From NCBI RefSeq assembly GCF_015706575.1, contig NW_024037076.1, positions 8,714,777 to 8,778,776 on the forward strand: a stretch of DNA of 64,000 nucleotides, in the 5' to 3' direction. The notes beneath the pieces were generated by a model, which saw only the letters and a list, made by a program, of their open reading frames with translations, made no database searches and was not told the origin of the DNA. Source of the stretch: Patiria miniata (taxonomy: Eukaryota > Echinodermata > Asteroidea > Valvatida > Asterinidae). This document shows positions 10,983-23,555 of this stretch, piece after piece (the first letter of the stretch is position 1; the number at the start of each line of letters is the position of its first letter). The position numbers and the translations under genes are program-made.

Positions 10983-11921
10983 TTCCGCCGCCCCGGCCCC
11001 GTACTGCACACGCTCTGAACTTCCAGTGATATTTTATCCAACAAGTTTCGTTTTCATAATTCCACTTTAATTTCCCCATCAGCCTTATTACAGGTGTCAT
11101 CAGTTCCTACTCATCTTCAGTTCCTTTCCGCGTCTACTGCCGCTACCGCGACTACCGGTGCAGTGACGTTGGCCAGTCGCATTCCGTCTGCCGATGTATC
11201 AAAATTAACTTCAAATTCAAAAGTCTTTTCAGACAACATGGGAAATAGGTCTACAGATGGCTGCCGATTTCCGCCTTCATTCCTACATTTGCTTATAGCA
11301 CAGTCTTTTACCAACATTTTGATGCAAAATTTAGTTGCGACGATTTGCGCGCGACCCACGATTATACGGAACCTGCTGGGGTACTAAATATAACAAATTT
11401 TTAGACTTTCGGTGTCGAGGGGGCCAATTCTTTATTTATTACGTTATATGCATTATTTTGGATTTTCAAGCAAGAACAAGCTCTCAATATAACATATTAA
11501 TCATTCTTGCAATCATCCTAGCTTGGATAGACAAAAATAAAACAAAAAAAGTTATGTGGCGATGGCCAAGTCTTCAGGAGTCGGACTTATGACCCTAACT
11601 CAATGAGCCCCTTACCGACTTCCATATAGAACTCTTCCGGGACTCGGTACCCGGCCCACCACACCTCCTTCCCTGTCCATCCATGTAACTCGAAAGTCAG
11701 GCACCATAAAGGGAGGAAACGAGGTGGCACCCTAAGCCTTGCTGCCGAGTCAGCAAAAGAACCCCGTACCTATACGCAGACGCCAACCTGGACTTCGCAG
11801 ACAGTCCCAACTTGTGAGTCAGCTTACCGACCGACCGAGCTAACTGCTGTTGGTGAATGACGACGGGAAACTAATACTCTTAAATTAAATAGCAAAGCCG
11901 CGTGCGCTGAAAAACAAAAAA

Positions 11922-11995
11922 TGACACCGTGGGGATTCGAACCCCTAACCTTGGGTCTGCTGTCAGACAGCTTAACCACTAGGCTATTTCAGTAG
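11922..11995 (-). pseudogene. Second tRNA-like sequence in duplication copy 1
   Basis: Minus strand: A-box-like TAGCCTAGTGGTTAAG and B box GGTTCGAATCC with a perfect GGGG/CCCC T stem. The anticodon region (GTCTGACAGCAGAC) forms a short stem with only a 4-base loop and the acceptor arms do not match. A tRNA-derived repeat or pseudogene is likelier than a functional tRNA. Confidence 0.5.
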
Positions 11996-12973
11996 GCGCT
12001 TCTCTGTAACACGATGTGCATTGTATTCAGTTGCAATAAGATCGGGCCATTGATTCCCGCAGTGGGAGTTCAGTGTTTTGTTTTTCAAAGCTAGCTGCGC
12101 AAAACTGCATCGCGCTGTTCACACGAATGCTGTTACGTCACTCTTTTCGATACATTTCATTCGTATAAAGCAGTTGACTATTCAGAGCCACTCTCGTACA
12201 AACAATTAACCTAACCAGACTTGCCCCATTCTGTCTCATTAACTGTTTCGCGACGCGCGACCTTCGTCCGGCGGTGGCATTGCGCTGATGAGGGTTCCAT
12301 TCTTTTGAAGTGAAATTCTAGCAAGTTCATGATAATCCCTTTCTTCGTTTACAAATATTGAGCTTTTGACCCGTTTATAAATATTCACGAGGGAGTTTTG
12401 TTTGTTTGTCTGATTCTTATTCAGCTCCCTTATAGCTTGGGGGAAAAAATCATCTTTTCTTGTATTTACGCTAAGTCTAGGGAATGGCGCGAGTATAAGA
12501 TGGCATATAGTCGGAATCGTGACCGACTGGTCCAAAGCACCAAGCTTGGCAGATAGATTCTTACAGCCCTAAAGACGATATTTAGAAAAGGTGACACCTG
12601 ACATTCTTTTGGGAATGTGACTAATTTGCATAAGTCGTAAATAGCACCGTGTAATAAAAAAAAAATATTTTCATATTTTTTTAAGAGTAAATTTGTATTA
12701 TTACTAGCAAATTTAACCAACTTGTCACGGGAAAGACAAACTATGCAAGCCACTCACACGATCCGTTAGGGTAGCTCAAGTATCTCAAATCCACATGTGT
12801 CACGGATGACGGAAGAGAAACGTTTATCAGGAAAAGCTAAAGTGTACAAAAGATAGAAATGCGGTTCAGTAAATTAGTATTTGTTGGTTGGTTGGTTCGT
12901 TGAGCTAGCTGTCTGCATTACTTCGTTAACATGAAGTTGACGCTGGAATGAAAAAGTAAATGTGGCTTCTTTA

Positions 12974-13022
12974 AAGGCATATAGGATCATTTGCATTTAT
13001 CCCAAAGGATACCTAATTATCA
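12974..13022. repeat. Dispersed repeat with GGATCATTTGCATTTA core
   Basis: The same core with similar flanks occurs at 42178-42270 and 63950-64000. The spread beyond the duplication shows an interspersed repeat of unknown class. Confidence 0.55.
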
Positions 13023-13144
13023 TAAAACTTAATTGCGTTCAATATCGTAGGACTACTATAACTGGTGTTAAAACAACCTGTGAAACTGTTCCGCCTGCCT
13101 GGCTGTCATTTAGAAGAAACCGAGAAATGTAGGTGATTTGTTTT

Positions 13145-13200
13145 TAATACTGCAAAATGGGTTGATATGTATAGACCATCGTTGGTCAACATATCAACAG
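13145..13200. repeat. Hairpin-forming inverted repeat
   Basis: GTTGATATGT and ACATATCAAC flank an inner GACCA/TGGTC pair with a 4-base loop. The AT-rich stretch that follows (13200-13330) repeats TTTACCCA / TTGGGTAAA motifs in both orientations. Probably the end of an inverted-repeat element. Confidence 0.5.
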
Positions 13201-13329
13201 GTTGAATTCTTGGGCAAATTCTTCCCAAATAGTTGGACAATTTTTACCCAAATGAGGTAATTTCAAACCAATGTTGGGTAAAATTATATTGCCCAACAGT
13301 GTTTTACCCATTAGTGTTTACAGTGTATA

Positions 13330-14189
13330 TAAGAGTGCTGTGGATGAAACCGTGTTTCTTTTCACTATTACTTTTCTCAAATAGTGTAATATGACGTGGG
13401 TTCTGAACATTCTTCTTTTATCTTTCGATTTTGAGTGGTGTTAGAATGAAACGAACAAATTGCACGAAAAACAAATAGCTCCGATATGCCTTTGAATGTT
13501 GAGTTTTGCTCTCGGCTATGTTATACTACAAGTACAGGATGAGTTATTTTGATTTGGACCCAACTTTACCATTTTTTGTTTTATGAAATAGAGTATATTA
13601 AGAAAAAAAACTGAGTGTTTCATATGAATGGTTATTGCCTTGTCTTCCACAGGAATTTTGAATTAGTCAAATACTTTAGTGGCGGTGGTGAGGAGTTATG
13701 CCATTTTCATTGAAGTGGCTCATTTTCCAGTATGCATACGGAATTGGTTTTGCCTTTTTTTTTTAAATGTGTCAATAACTTCAAGTGAGTCGGTCACCGT
13801 GACTAGCTTTTATTTATTTATTACACTGCCTCACATCAGTACACGATTTCTATAAATTTTGTTGAACCATGGAACCGTGGTCGTAATGCTGTTTGCGTTC
13901 TTTATTAACCCTTTTCTTCAAAATGGTATAGTGGATATACATGAAACTTGCACCAAATTTATCCACAATACCAGCCTGTAGCATATCTCATTTGCACTTG
14001 TTTTGATGATTTATTGCTACATATATTTATCATTTCCTTTAATTTGGGTCCAGATCATTCTGACTCGCCCGTATACTGTGCTTTCAGACAGCTGGCGAAC
14101 AAAAAAAATGACATGTTAATTCGAGTGGGACTATACACCCACGACCTATTGCTCCTGCTCTGGTGCAGTTGTCAACACAACGGTTACAG
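13330..14189. other. No gene recognised
   Basis: AT-rich sequence with short open frames lacking any domain or splice context. I see no structure beyond short A/T runs. Confidence 0.6.
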
Positions 14190-14948
14190 CCCGATAGTCC
14201 GAAGGTTCGACAGTCCGAAGGTTGAAGAGTCTTTAGTCCGAAGGTTCGTTATGAAGGTTCAATAGTCCGAAGGTTCGTTAGTCCGAAGGTTCAATAGTCC
14301 GAGGTTCGATAGTCCGAGGGCCCATTAATCCGAAAATAGAATAAGGGTTAATTAATCCGAAGGTTCGTTAGTCCGAATAGACGATAGGGTTCGATAGTCC
14401 GAATCGACAATAAAGTTCGATAGTCCGAATAGATGATAAGGTTCGATACTCCGAATATACGGTTCGATAGTCCAAACTGACAATAAGGTTCGATAGTCCG
14501 AATTGAGAATAAGGTTCGATAGTCCGAATGGGCAATGCGGTTCGTCAGTATGACACTTCGGACTATCGAACCTTACTGGTGATTCGGACTATCGGTCCTT
14601 ATTGTCGATTCGGACTATCGGACCTTATTGTCGATTCGGACTATCGGACCTTATAGGCTTTTAGGACTATCGAACCTTATTGTCGATTCGGAATAATGAA
14701 CCTTTGGACTACTGAACCTTATTTTCGTTTCGGACTATTGAACCTTCGGACTGAAGGCTTATTCTAAATTCGGACTTTTGAACCTTCGGACTATTGAACC
14801 TTCGGATTAATGAACCTTCGGACTATTGCATCAAATGTTCGGATTAACGAACCTGATTTCATTTTCGGACTAACGAACCTCCTCTTATGGAAATTTTGTG
14901 CATTCGGACTATCAAACCTTCTGACTAAAGAACCTTCAGACTATCGGG
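14190..14948. mobile_element. 759-bp foldback element built of a 16-bp-core minisatellite
   Basis: The left half (14190-14545) is an array of GGTTCGATAGTCCGAA units separated by variable spacers of about 10-14 bp. The right half (about 14556-14948) is the same array in inverse orientation (TTCGGACTATCGAACC). The outer ends are inverse copies (CCCGATAGTCCGAAGG / CTATCGGG). The whole would fold into a long imperfect hairpin. This is the layout of foldback transposons, whose ends are long and internally repetitive. No target duplication is evident. Confidence 0.75.
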
Positions 14949-17840
14949 CGGCCCCCCAACACAACACCCCCTCCCCCCCCCCTCCCAAAAAAAAGTAATT
15001 ATCTGATGGATCAATTAATGACCTTGTCTACGTCAACAGGTCGATTAGACGGAGGGACGAAGCATGCCTCATCGTATGCGTTGGACTCATCATTCGTCAA
15101 TTGGCTGGATACAACCGATGATGTCACTATGACGCTCACCGTTACCAGCATTAACTGCAGGTGCCGGATCGTACACGCCATCTTTGATCAACCTGAAGAA
15201 AAAAAGGCGACTGAGATTTATGGTTCATGGCGTTTGATACATACATCAATTAAGCATTCATAAACATGCCTAAGACGTTTACCCATTCATATTGGTCGAG
15301 AGCCCATCACGTGGCCGGTTTTAAACGTTTGATGAAGACCGACTGGCTGCTTTTAAACACTTATCCAGTGTCACAATGAGTGGACCCTGTATGAAATCCG
15401 GTGCCTTTCACCGTTTTAATGGTTGAACGTTCACAATCCCCACATAGGCATGCGCAGTATGAGTCAGTATTTCCATTCGGTTCGAGTAAATATCAGCAGA
15501 CTACAACCGGTCTTAAACAGAGTGTTTAAAACCGGGCAGGCACACATTTTATTCCCTTAATTAAAATAAACAAACGACGCCAGAAACGCTTAGTAAAGCT
15601 GGTTCAAGTTATTCACTGGAAGACTTTTCATGCATCTGGTCTACAAACTGAGCCGAATAGAGCACGCGTTACGGGGTAATCCTATATAACAGCACTGCCC
15701 GACTCTCAGAGCAAGTGGCAGCCGGTGAGTGATTGAGTCAGTGAGATAGAAAAGGCCTGCAGGCTGGCCCACTGTATGGGACCAGCGAAGATATGCCAAC
15801 ATATCAGAATCACGGTGCGAAAGCTGATTTTCGTTAAGGATAAACCTTAAAGCATTATGAACCAATTGAAAAATTCTTGAACAAATGAACCGGACGACGG
15901 TTCAACACTGCACTGTTTTTCAAAAAACCTGTATGGGCCAAATTGTTTGCAAAATGAAGATTACGAATGTTTAAAGTGTACACGATCGTAAATTGGAAAA
16001 CTTCGGGAAACTGGGGACCCTATTGTCCTCTATTGTTTAATGTCCCCTATTGAATGCAGAAACAAACTCACCGCACGGAAGAAAAACAAGAGAAAAAAAG
16101 GAAAGAAAAAGAGGCGCCACGTACGTCATATTGGTGTAAATTTTATGGGTTGGGGCGGGAGCGGGGGGGGGGGGAATGTCCCTGCCCCCTGTAAAACTCA
16201 TAAATCGAGAATATGTTGAGAAATACAGGATTTTTGGGCACAAAAATATGTTTTGCTCCCCTCTAGAAAAAAATCCTAGCGACGCCCATGATAGGGTTAA
16301 CCACCAGGAAACGTTTATGTTGAAGGAAGCTATCAGAGATTTAGATCTTACAGCTACATTGATTTTGGCAGAGCAGCAGCTTTCAAACGATCCAAATGTG
16401 ATTCTATAGATCCTGGGCATTAGTTTTCCGGGTTATTTTTCGGTCGAACATTATAGATATACGACTAACGAGGAAAAACAAACACAAGCTCGCAGAAGCT
16501 ATCATGTTTACTAGATCTTAAAACTGTATTGTCTTTGGCCGAGCAATGACCTTGCAGTATTACCTAAACAATCAAGACGATTAATGATTAACAAGAGAAT
16601 GTGTGAGCAAAAGCAAAAATACAAGTGAACCGAAAGAGGAACTGAACAAAAATGAAGGAACATGAAACAGTGCACGGCGATGTTTATATTATCCATGTGA
16701 AAGTGATATTGCACTGCAGCAAGCACATAAAATGCTGAACAAATTTTCAACGAAAACACACAAACATGGATACTGACTGATATAAAAATACTGATACAGA
16801 CAAGTGTTGAACTGGAAAGAGCAATATTTTTTGCGGCAGTGCAACGGGCGTTGAAATTCGATTCGCGTTCTTTTATTTTGCCCCCGCCCCCGCCCCCGCC
16901 CATTCACCCCCACTATAAAAAAAACTTAGGCAACAAAAAATAGCCGCCCTGTATACGAATTCTTTACATTTTTTTCAGCGAGATAATTGAAGAAAACAAA
17001 AATGTTAATGCTGTTTTTGTTCGTGCTTTACAGGTTGGGCCAATTTTGGGCAATAAAGGCAATAATTTTGGCTATAATATAACTAATGAAAAAAAAAATT
17101 GACCCATGATTGTTCCCCTCAAAAAAACAAAAACAACGAACATTTTAATAAGGAGTTCCGGCCGCTCAATAATTCCTTCCGCATTGATGTAGGCCCTACA
17201 CACGGCAACACTTAGATTAAGTGCAGACTCGTACGTTTGGAAATTGAACGTTGTTATATCATGATCCTCCACCGCAGTTCGTCGCAAAGGGGTCTTATGT
17301 TTTTTCAGCAGATAGTTGCCACTTGAACCTTTTAGAATTTAAAACAACACCACAAGACTATAATGCCGTACGTGTCGAACGCAGCAGATCAGGTTAAAAC
17401 GTACCGTAACGGATTGGGTGTGTGAACTAAAGCTTGGTTGGCTAGTTAGCAGAAAACCTATCGGTTCAATTGGTAAACACGGTGATTTTAGGTGAATACA
17501 AAAATGATCGCACCACTGCGTCGATACAAAAAGCCAGACTGAGCCTTGAACTCTGTACAAATCCATTGAGAAGTGCAACCTTCGCCATTGTGACACAATA
17601 CAGGGGTATATAATTGTGCCATTGTGAACGAAGTTGTCTGATTTCAGGAAGTACTCCACAAAATATTTGGACATACATGACAGGAGTACATAAAAGTTGG
17701 CAAAAATAAAACTTATAAATAATCATTATTAAAAACATGACATTTTGATAATATGTGACTGTGCTCATTTTTCTGACTTATTATACTCGAGTTTCAGCAA
17801 AGCTGCGAGGGTGTCGTTTTTTATGAATAGGCCTACTGCT
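14949..17840. other. No gene recognised; low-complexity patches
   Basis: Contains C- and G-rich runs (14965-14985, 16162-16175, 16880-16905) and short open frames without domain similarity. Nothing here could be supported as a gene. Confidence 0.55.
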
Positions 17841-17844
17841 TGTA

Positions 17845-18440
17845 GCAGTGTGGTAGTCGAGTCACCAACGTCGAGTCCGAGTCCGAGTCACAAGGCTCGA
17901 GTCCGAGTCACGGGTCACAAGGCTCGAGTCCGAGTCACGGGTCACAAGCCTCGAGTCCGAGTCACAAGTCACGAGTCACGACTCTCGGCCTCGAGTCCAA
18001 GTCACGAGTCACATGTTCTTAGCTGTTAACCAAACTAATCATTTTTTTTTCACAAATTATTTTTTCAATCATCCATTCTGTCTTTTAAGTAAACCTCTGT
18101 GTATACAGTTTGCCTTGTGTGTGTACATGTTGTTTAGACCCAAAATGTGTTTTCTTTTTAATTCACATCCCTAAAAACCCTACCCCATGATACCGGACAT
18201 GACATGACACCATCGTGTAAAAAAGAATGCTACGTTTGTCGCACAATTACGTAACGTTATGTGTGTTTTTTTTCTTTTAATGAATATACGTGACTCGAGT
18301 CACGAGTACCAAGCTCGAGTCCGAATCATCATGGTCGAGTCCAAGTCCGAGTCCGAGTCATTTTCCAATGTGACTCGAGTCGAGTCCGAGTCACGAAAAA
18401 TGTGACTCGAGTCCGAGTCCTGGACTCGAGTCCTACAATA
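17845..18440. mobile_element. CGAGTC-rich inverted-repeat element, possibly hAT-like
   Basis: Two blocks of tandem CGAGTCCGAGTCAC-like units face each other (17857-18012 and 18293-18438) around an AT-rich core. The left side begins CAGTGTGGTAGTCGAG. A near-direct repeat (CTGCTTGTAG / CTGCTTGTAT) stands at about 17834 and 18456 and could be an 8-bp target duplication of the hAT type. Outer ends are uncertain. Confidence 0.5.
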
Positions 18441-18826
18441 GAGTAGTAAAGTATGTACTGCTTGTATCGAAAGAGTTGTCATTAGCACGGCGGCTCCAAA
18501 CATATTTTTAAAATGTATGACAAATAACCGATTCCGATAGGCCTAAGTTATACATCGACCCTGAATCAAACGTCGAACATGAGTTATACCATGAACAACC
18601 ATAATTAGTAGCCTTCGGAACATGACTTACCTTGGCCAAAATATAGTCCTCCACCCGCAACGGCCAACAGAATGAATGCAGCGAGTAGGTATAACGAGTA
18701 GGTATAATACTGGAGTCAGTCACACGGATATCAACAGACTTGCCTGGAACTTTCACTACACATGGTCTAAACACGACACTCAGTGCCACTCACTTTTGTA
18801 TTGTGGCCTCGCTACACGCATTATTA

Positions 18827-18958
18827 CGAAGACTCAAAGGGGACATCGGGGACACGACGATTTTTTGTTTCGTGTTACGTATGTAGGTATTATATACGTA
18901 CGTACGAACACGTATAGCAAAAAAATCTTCATGTCCCAGTGTCCCCTCTGGGTCTTCG
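18827..18958. mobile_element. 132-bp palindromic MITE with TA target
   Basis: CGAAGACTCAAAGGGGACA at the left and its imperfect inverse (TGTCCCCTCTGGGTCTTCG) at the right, flanked by TA on both sides. The centre is a TACGTACGTA-rich loop. Non-coding. Confidence 0.7.
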
Positions 18959-18959
18959 T

Positions 18960-20200
18960 ATACATTTCAGTCACTGGCTAAAATAAATGCAATAGTCTCT
19001 CGTGAAGTTTCATGCCGGGTTTCCCCGTTCCGTCGCCGGGTTTCCCCGGGTTTTCCCTTGTCGCACAATTTAAACAGGCTGTAAAGCCCCCCAAAAAGGA
19101 GATATTTCATATTGAATGTTAAAACTTTAAAGGTCACTGCCCCTCTGATATTTCCGAGTTTTTGGCTCGAAAGAGTTTAACAAAATAATTGCTATTTTTT
19201 TTCTAGCAGTACAACAGTTATTCACCTTTAAAAGAGAGACAACGAATGAAAAAGGGCCCACGTTTAATAATGGAGTATTAATTAAATCACCAACACGAAG
19301 GTGCAAATGCATATGTAGGTATTGTATTTGATACAACGCCTGAGTAGCCCAGTGACTGTCAGAAGTGACGTCATCGTCCGCCATCTTACCACTCCAACAG
19401 CAATAAATATATTTTAAAAATATATATATCCTATTGAGTTGACTTGTACCCTTTTTTTTTCTCAATTCAACGCATTAGTTTTTTTTAATTCAAAAACATA
19501 AAAATGGCAACAAAATACATTTTATAGAAATGTTCTGTTAAAAGATGTTTCATATTATTGGATACGGCTCTATTTGTCTTTAGGAAGGATGGCAGTGGTT
19601 GAGATTTTTCCCTAACCACATTCACATGGAGGGAGTAGCTTCATTAGTAGTGTTTCTTGGAAAAAAACGTTGGCATTGAGCGCGTCTGCCAAATGCCGGA
19701 TGAGGTCGCGCCTTGGCAGACATGTGCGCAATAAAGAACAACAAGGATATATAGAAAACGCAAATAGCATTTTTTTTTTAGATGAGTTTGACAATTACAG
19801 ACGCCAATGTGAGGACGTTTACTAAAGCCGCGAGGAACTATCGTCCATAACAAAAGTAAACGACCTAATTCGTTTGTACTTGTACCAAGGACCACCCTTA
19901 AAAAGATTTTTTTATGAACAATCCGTCCAAAACTTTCTGAGTTATCTTGTTCACAGAAAAACCAACTAACCAACCAACCAACACACAAATCAACTCCGGT
20001 GAAAACATGACCTCCTTGGCGGAGTTAATTAACGGACCTTATCAAACAAAATATTTATTAAAACTGTGATCGGGTGGTACCCTAGTCTTGGTTCCAAGAC
20101 CTTCGTTGAATATTTTTCTCCGCGCGAAAATTGTATTGCACTAGTAAAGGCACAGCCCGCGATGAAAAACTGTTATCGATTCTGCAATGTATTCGATACT
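18960..20200. other. No gene recognised
   Basis: AT-rich with short open frames and a small C/G-rich tandem patch (GGGTTTCCCCG, near 19017-19055). No domains or splice-supported exons seen. Confidence 0.55.
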
Positions 20201-20212
20201 TATTCACTGTGT

Positions 20213-22458
20213 TTATTCAACGAGTATCGATTCTAGCGCGAACGATTCTGTACTTCTGTAATGTACGATATGCGCGCTGTGGTCCTGTGAAGTGCGCCCT
20301 CTGTTGATTGAAAACAATTGTTTTACAAACGTATTCATTAGTACATGTAGTATCATGATTACACACGTACACAAACGCAGATAGAACGTCTTGGAACCAA
20401 GACTGTTGAGGCATTTCCACTTTGCCCAGCTTGCGTCTGCACCAGGTGGTAGTTGCTCTCTAGCCATCAGCCCCATGGTTGCCGAGGGTGGCAAACTGTT
20501 GTTTCTGTCTGCCCACATGGTGACTCGTGCCTCGCTTGTTGTGTCATCCTCAAGAGGAGTTACACATTTCAGAAAGCTCTTCCTTGACTTCAGGCGACTC
20601 TGTGCTGGTGTCTGGCCAAACATAGGATGTCGATCGTCATTTGTCTGTCGCTGACGCTCCTTCATGCTGGCTGCTGATCTTCTGATGTCTGGCGGGGCTA
20701 TGCCTGCCAGGGTGTAGAGGCTGTTGGTGTTTGTCGGCCTGAGACAGCCTGTGATCAGTTGGCAGGGAGCATTGAGGACTGGATCTAGCTTCTTAGCATG
20801 GGCAGATCTTCCCATACTGGGCTCGCGTACTCAGCTGTGGAGTAGCAGAGAGCTAAGGCAGTGGACCACAGGGTCTGCGGACTTGCACCCCATCTTGTAT
20901 TGGTGAGCTTGCACAAGATGTTGCTGCGTGCACTCACTTTCGCCTTTGTCCTTTGAATGCGGGTCTTGAAAGTGAGACAGCGATCAAGGGTGACACCTAG
21001 GTAGACAGGGTGCTCGCAGTGTTCAAGAGTCGTTCCAGACCAGGTTATTTGAAGTTGGCGCTTGGCTTCGTGGTTTCTCAGATGGAAGGCACACACCTGT
21101 GTCTTGGATGGGTTGGCACGGAGGTGGTTTTCTTCATAGTACAGTGTTAACTGACTGAGAGCACCAGTCAGCCTTTTCTCCACTACTGAGAAGTCCGTAT
21201 CTTGTGCGGCAACACTCAGATCATCAGCATATGCAAAGCGGCATGTTTCATCACTTCTCGGTTGGTCGTTGGTGTAGATGTTAAAAAGAATGGGGGCAAG
21301 CACGCTCCCTTGAGGAAGACCATTCTTCAACCTACGCCATCTGCTTCGTTTGCCACCCCACTCCACAAAGAACAGCCTGTTCTCGAGCATACTTTCAGTT
21401 CAATCAGCTCTGTTAGCCGGATATCCTTTGTCAGCTCCAAGATCTTGCTAAGCAGACATCTATGGTTGACTGTATCATATGCTGCAGACAGGTAAACAAA
21501 GACTGCACCGGTTACCATCCCTTTCTCAAAACCATCTTCGATGTGTTGTGTCAGGTTGAGCACTTGGCTTGTTGTTGATTTTCCAGGACGAAATCCTGCT
21601 TGCTCAGGGATGAGGCGTTCGTCTACTGTTGGAGCTATTCTGTTATTAAGGATTAGGCGTTCGAACAGCTTGTAGGTATGGCTGAGAAGTGAAATTGGTC
21701 TGTAGCTCTTTGGGCTTGATGGATCTTTCCCTGGTTTTAGCAACGCTATCACATGAGCTTTCTTCCAGATCTTAGGATGCTTATGTGTTGTCTGACAGTG
21801 GTTATACAACTGCAGAAGCCACTTCTTTGCCTCAGGTCCAAAGTACTTGATCTGCTCAGTCGCGATGTTGTCTAGCCCAATGGCCTTTCCTGGTTTGAGA
21901 CTTGACAAGCCAATTTCTAGCTCTTCCAGGGTCTTCGGTGCACTTGTTACGGTCTAGCTTGATCCTTTGCTGCTTTTTTCCGCTTTTCCCATTCAAGAGC
22001 AATTGATGCGCAACTTGATTTGCAGTGACCTTGGGTTGTTGAGGGGCAACTTTGGGATCACCACGAAGCTTGCGGATTAGAGACCACGCCTTCTTGCTGT
22101 TCTTTGACATGTCTGTTGCCTCAAGCAGTGCGTTCCAGGTTTGTTGGCGCTCTTGGTAGATGCTTTCCATCACCTTCTCCCCAGCTGCTGTTGTTGCCTC
22201 TGAGAAGGGATCAGTTTCAAACATTGTAACATAGTCATTGTAAAGAACAGCTGCATCTTTAGAGAGACCAGGAATATACTCCACCCTGCAGCCTCGGGGG
22301 ATGTGCCTTCGTGCTGTTTTCTTAACAAGTTCGGTGAACATGTTATAGTTATCCGGTGTGGGTTTGATGTTTTTGATCTTCTCAAAGCTAAAATGTGTTT
22401 TATGGGGGTCAATAGGCAGTGGTGGGTTATGGGGATGGTTGGGATGATTAACCATCAT
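20213..22458 (-). pseudogene. Decayed non-LTR retrotransposon ORF2 (Jockey/I-like reverse transcriptase), 5'-truncated
   Basis: Four overlapping minus-strand frames join in protein order: 22458-21856 (linker before RT), 21908-21327 (RT: YRPISLLS and EQAGFRPGKST motifs), 21390-20785 (GLPQGSVLAP and YADD at about 21225) and 20815-20213 (C-terminal region with a NDDRHP-type segment). The junctions are frameshifts near 21880, 21360 and 20800. RT motif A reads VYLSAAYD where VDLSAAYD is expected, losing the catalytic Asp. No endonuclease domain precedes it, so the copy is 5'-truncated. It is dead. Confidence 0.85.
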
Positions 22459-22790
22459 CTTCCGTCTGGAAAAATGCCAACTGGGTAGAAAATCCCAATG
22501 TTCCCTAAGATTCGTGAAATAACAATCTCGTTATACAATCTCTGGTCACTGTTTAGGTCTTTGGTCCTATTTATTACTTGTCCTCCGCTAACCCCCTTTA
22601 CAAATCCGGGATCCGCCATGCAGAGTGGGTTTTATACACCATACAAACTTTATCTGTTAGAAAATATGACGTGAGAATTTCCTATAAGTAGGCCTAAAGT
22701 AGGCCTTAAGTAGGCCGAAGTACGCCTATAGGTTCAATCATTCAGACTCATGCATTTTTCTCAAAAAACATTGAGTTTATTTAACAAGAA

Positions 22791-23092
22791 CTATTGCGTT
22801 ATTTCGCAATACTATTGCGTTATTTTGCAATACTATTGCGTTATTTCGCAAAACTACTGCGTTATTTCGCAATAAGTATTGCGTTATTTCGCAATAAGTA
22901 TTGCGTTATTTCGCAATAAGTATTGCGTTATTTCGCAGTAACTATTGCGTTATTTCGCAATAACTATTGCGTTATTTCGCAATACTATTGCGTTATTTCG
23001 CAATACTATTGCGTTATTTCGCAATACATTTATTGCGTTATTTCGCAATACTATTGCGTTATTTCACAAATTTATCGCGTTATTTCGCAATA
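22791..23092. repeat. Minisatellite of hairpin units (about 14 copies, 20-22 bp)
   Basis: Each unit is close to TATTGCGTTATTTCGCAATA, and contains TTGCG-N6-CGCAA, so each can form a 5-bp stem. Linkers between units vary by 1-4 bases. The open frame across it is an artefact of the repeat length. Confidence 0.92.
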
Positions 23093-23555
23093 AAAAGGTT
23101 TTTTTTTCACTTTTAAAATCTGGCACGAAAGGGCTTCCGTAGAAAAGCCCTATGTTCTGTTGCAAACAGACATAGATCTCTATAATTTTTCAATCGTGCT
23201 GCGCTGGTTTTTGAAGTAATAAACATAGCTACAATGTTGTGAAGAAACATTCGGCCAGCAAGCTGCGCCGTTAGTCGGGTAATTGGAAGGTTCGGTAAAT
23301 GTCAGATCTCTCGGTAAATGCCTCATAAAACGGAGTTCGTTGCCAAGGCAACTGTTCATTATTACTTGAACGCGAAGGTGCCAACGCCATAAAATTGATT
23401 AGTTCCTTTAGAATGAATTGGAGCGATCAGCAAAGCTGTACAAGCGTTCCGCCATTTCAAGTTTTCATCCACTGAGGAATAGATGAAAGGAATACAAATT
23501 CAAAATGCTGAAGGAAGGGAATCGTCTTCACTGGCGATTGGGTTCTGAGGGAGAT

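Larger units (their letters stand above)
6418..13022. repeat. Large duplication, copy 1
   Basis: This stretch matches 56455-64000 in the same orientation almost throughout, with scattered substitutions and a few clean indels. Examples are 7313-7550 with 57517-57760, 9126-10330 with 60090-61300, and 10900-13022 with 61860-64000. Differences in length come from private insertions: a Harbinger-like MITE (6482-6851) and a 350-bp TA-target MITE (8043-8392) are only here. No convincing complete gene is present. The duplicon is cut on the left by the gypsy element, and its right end cannot be located because copy 2 leaves the window. Confidence 0.93.

Noticed and set aside
11094..11387. 97-codon + and 80-codon - frames, kept in both duplication copies
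   Set aside because: Conservation only reflects recent duplication; no domain and no convincing splice sites.
17745..18029. Ser/Arg-rich peptide frame
   Set aside because: Encoded by CGAGTC repeats.
22791..23092. CRISPR-like array
   Set aside because: Spacers are only 1-4 bases and the genome is eukaryotic; it is a minisatellite.
22945..23142. Repetitive peptide frame
   Set aside because: Product of the hairpin minisatellite read through.
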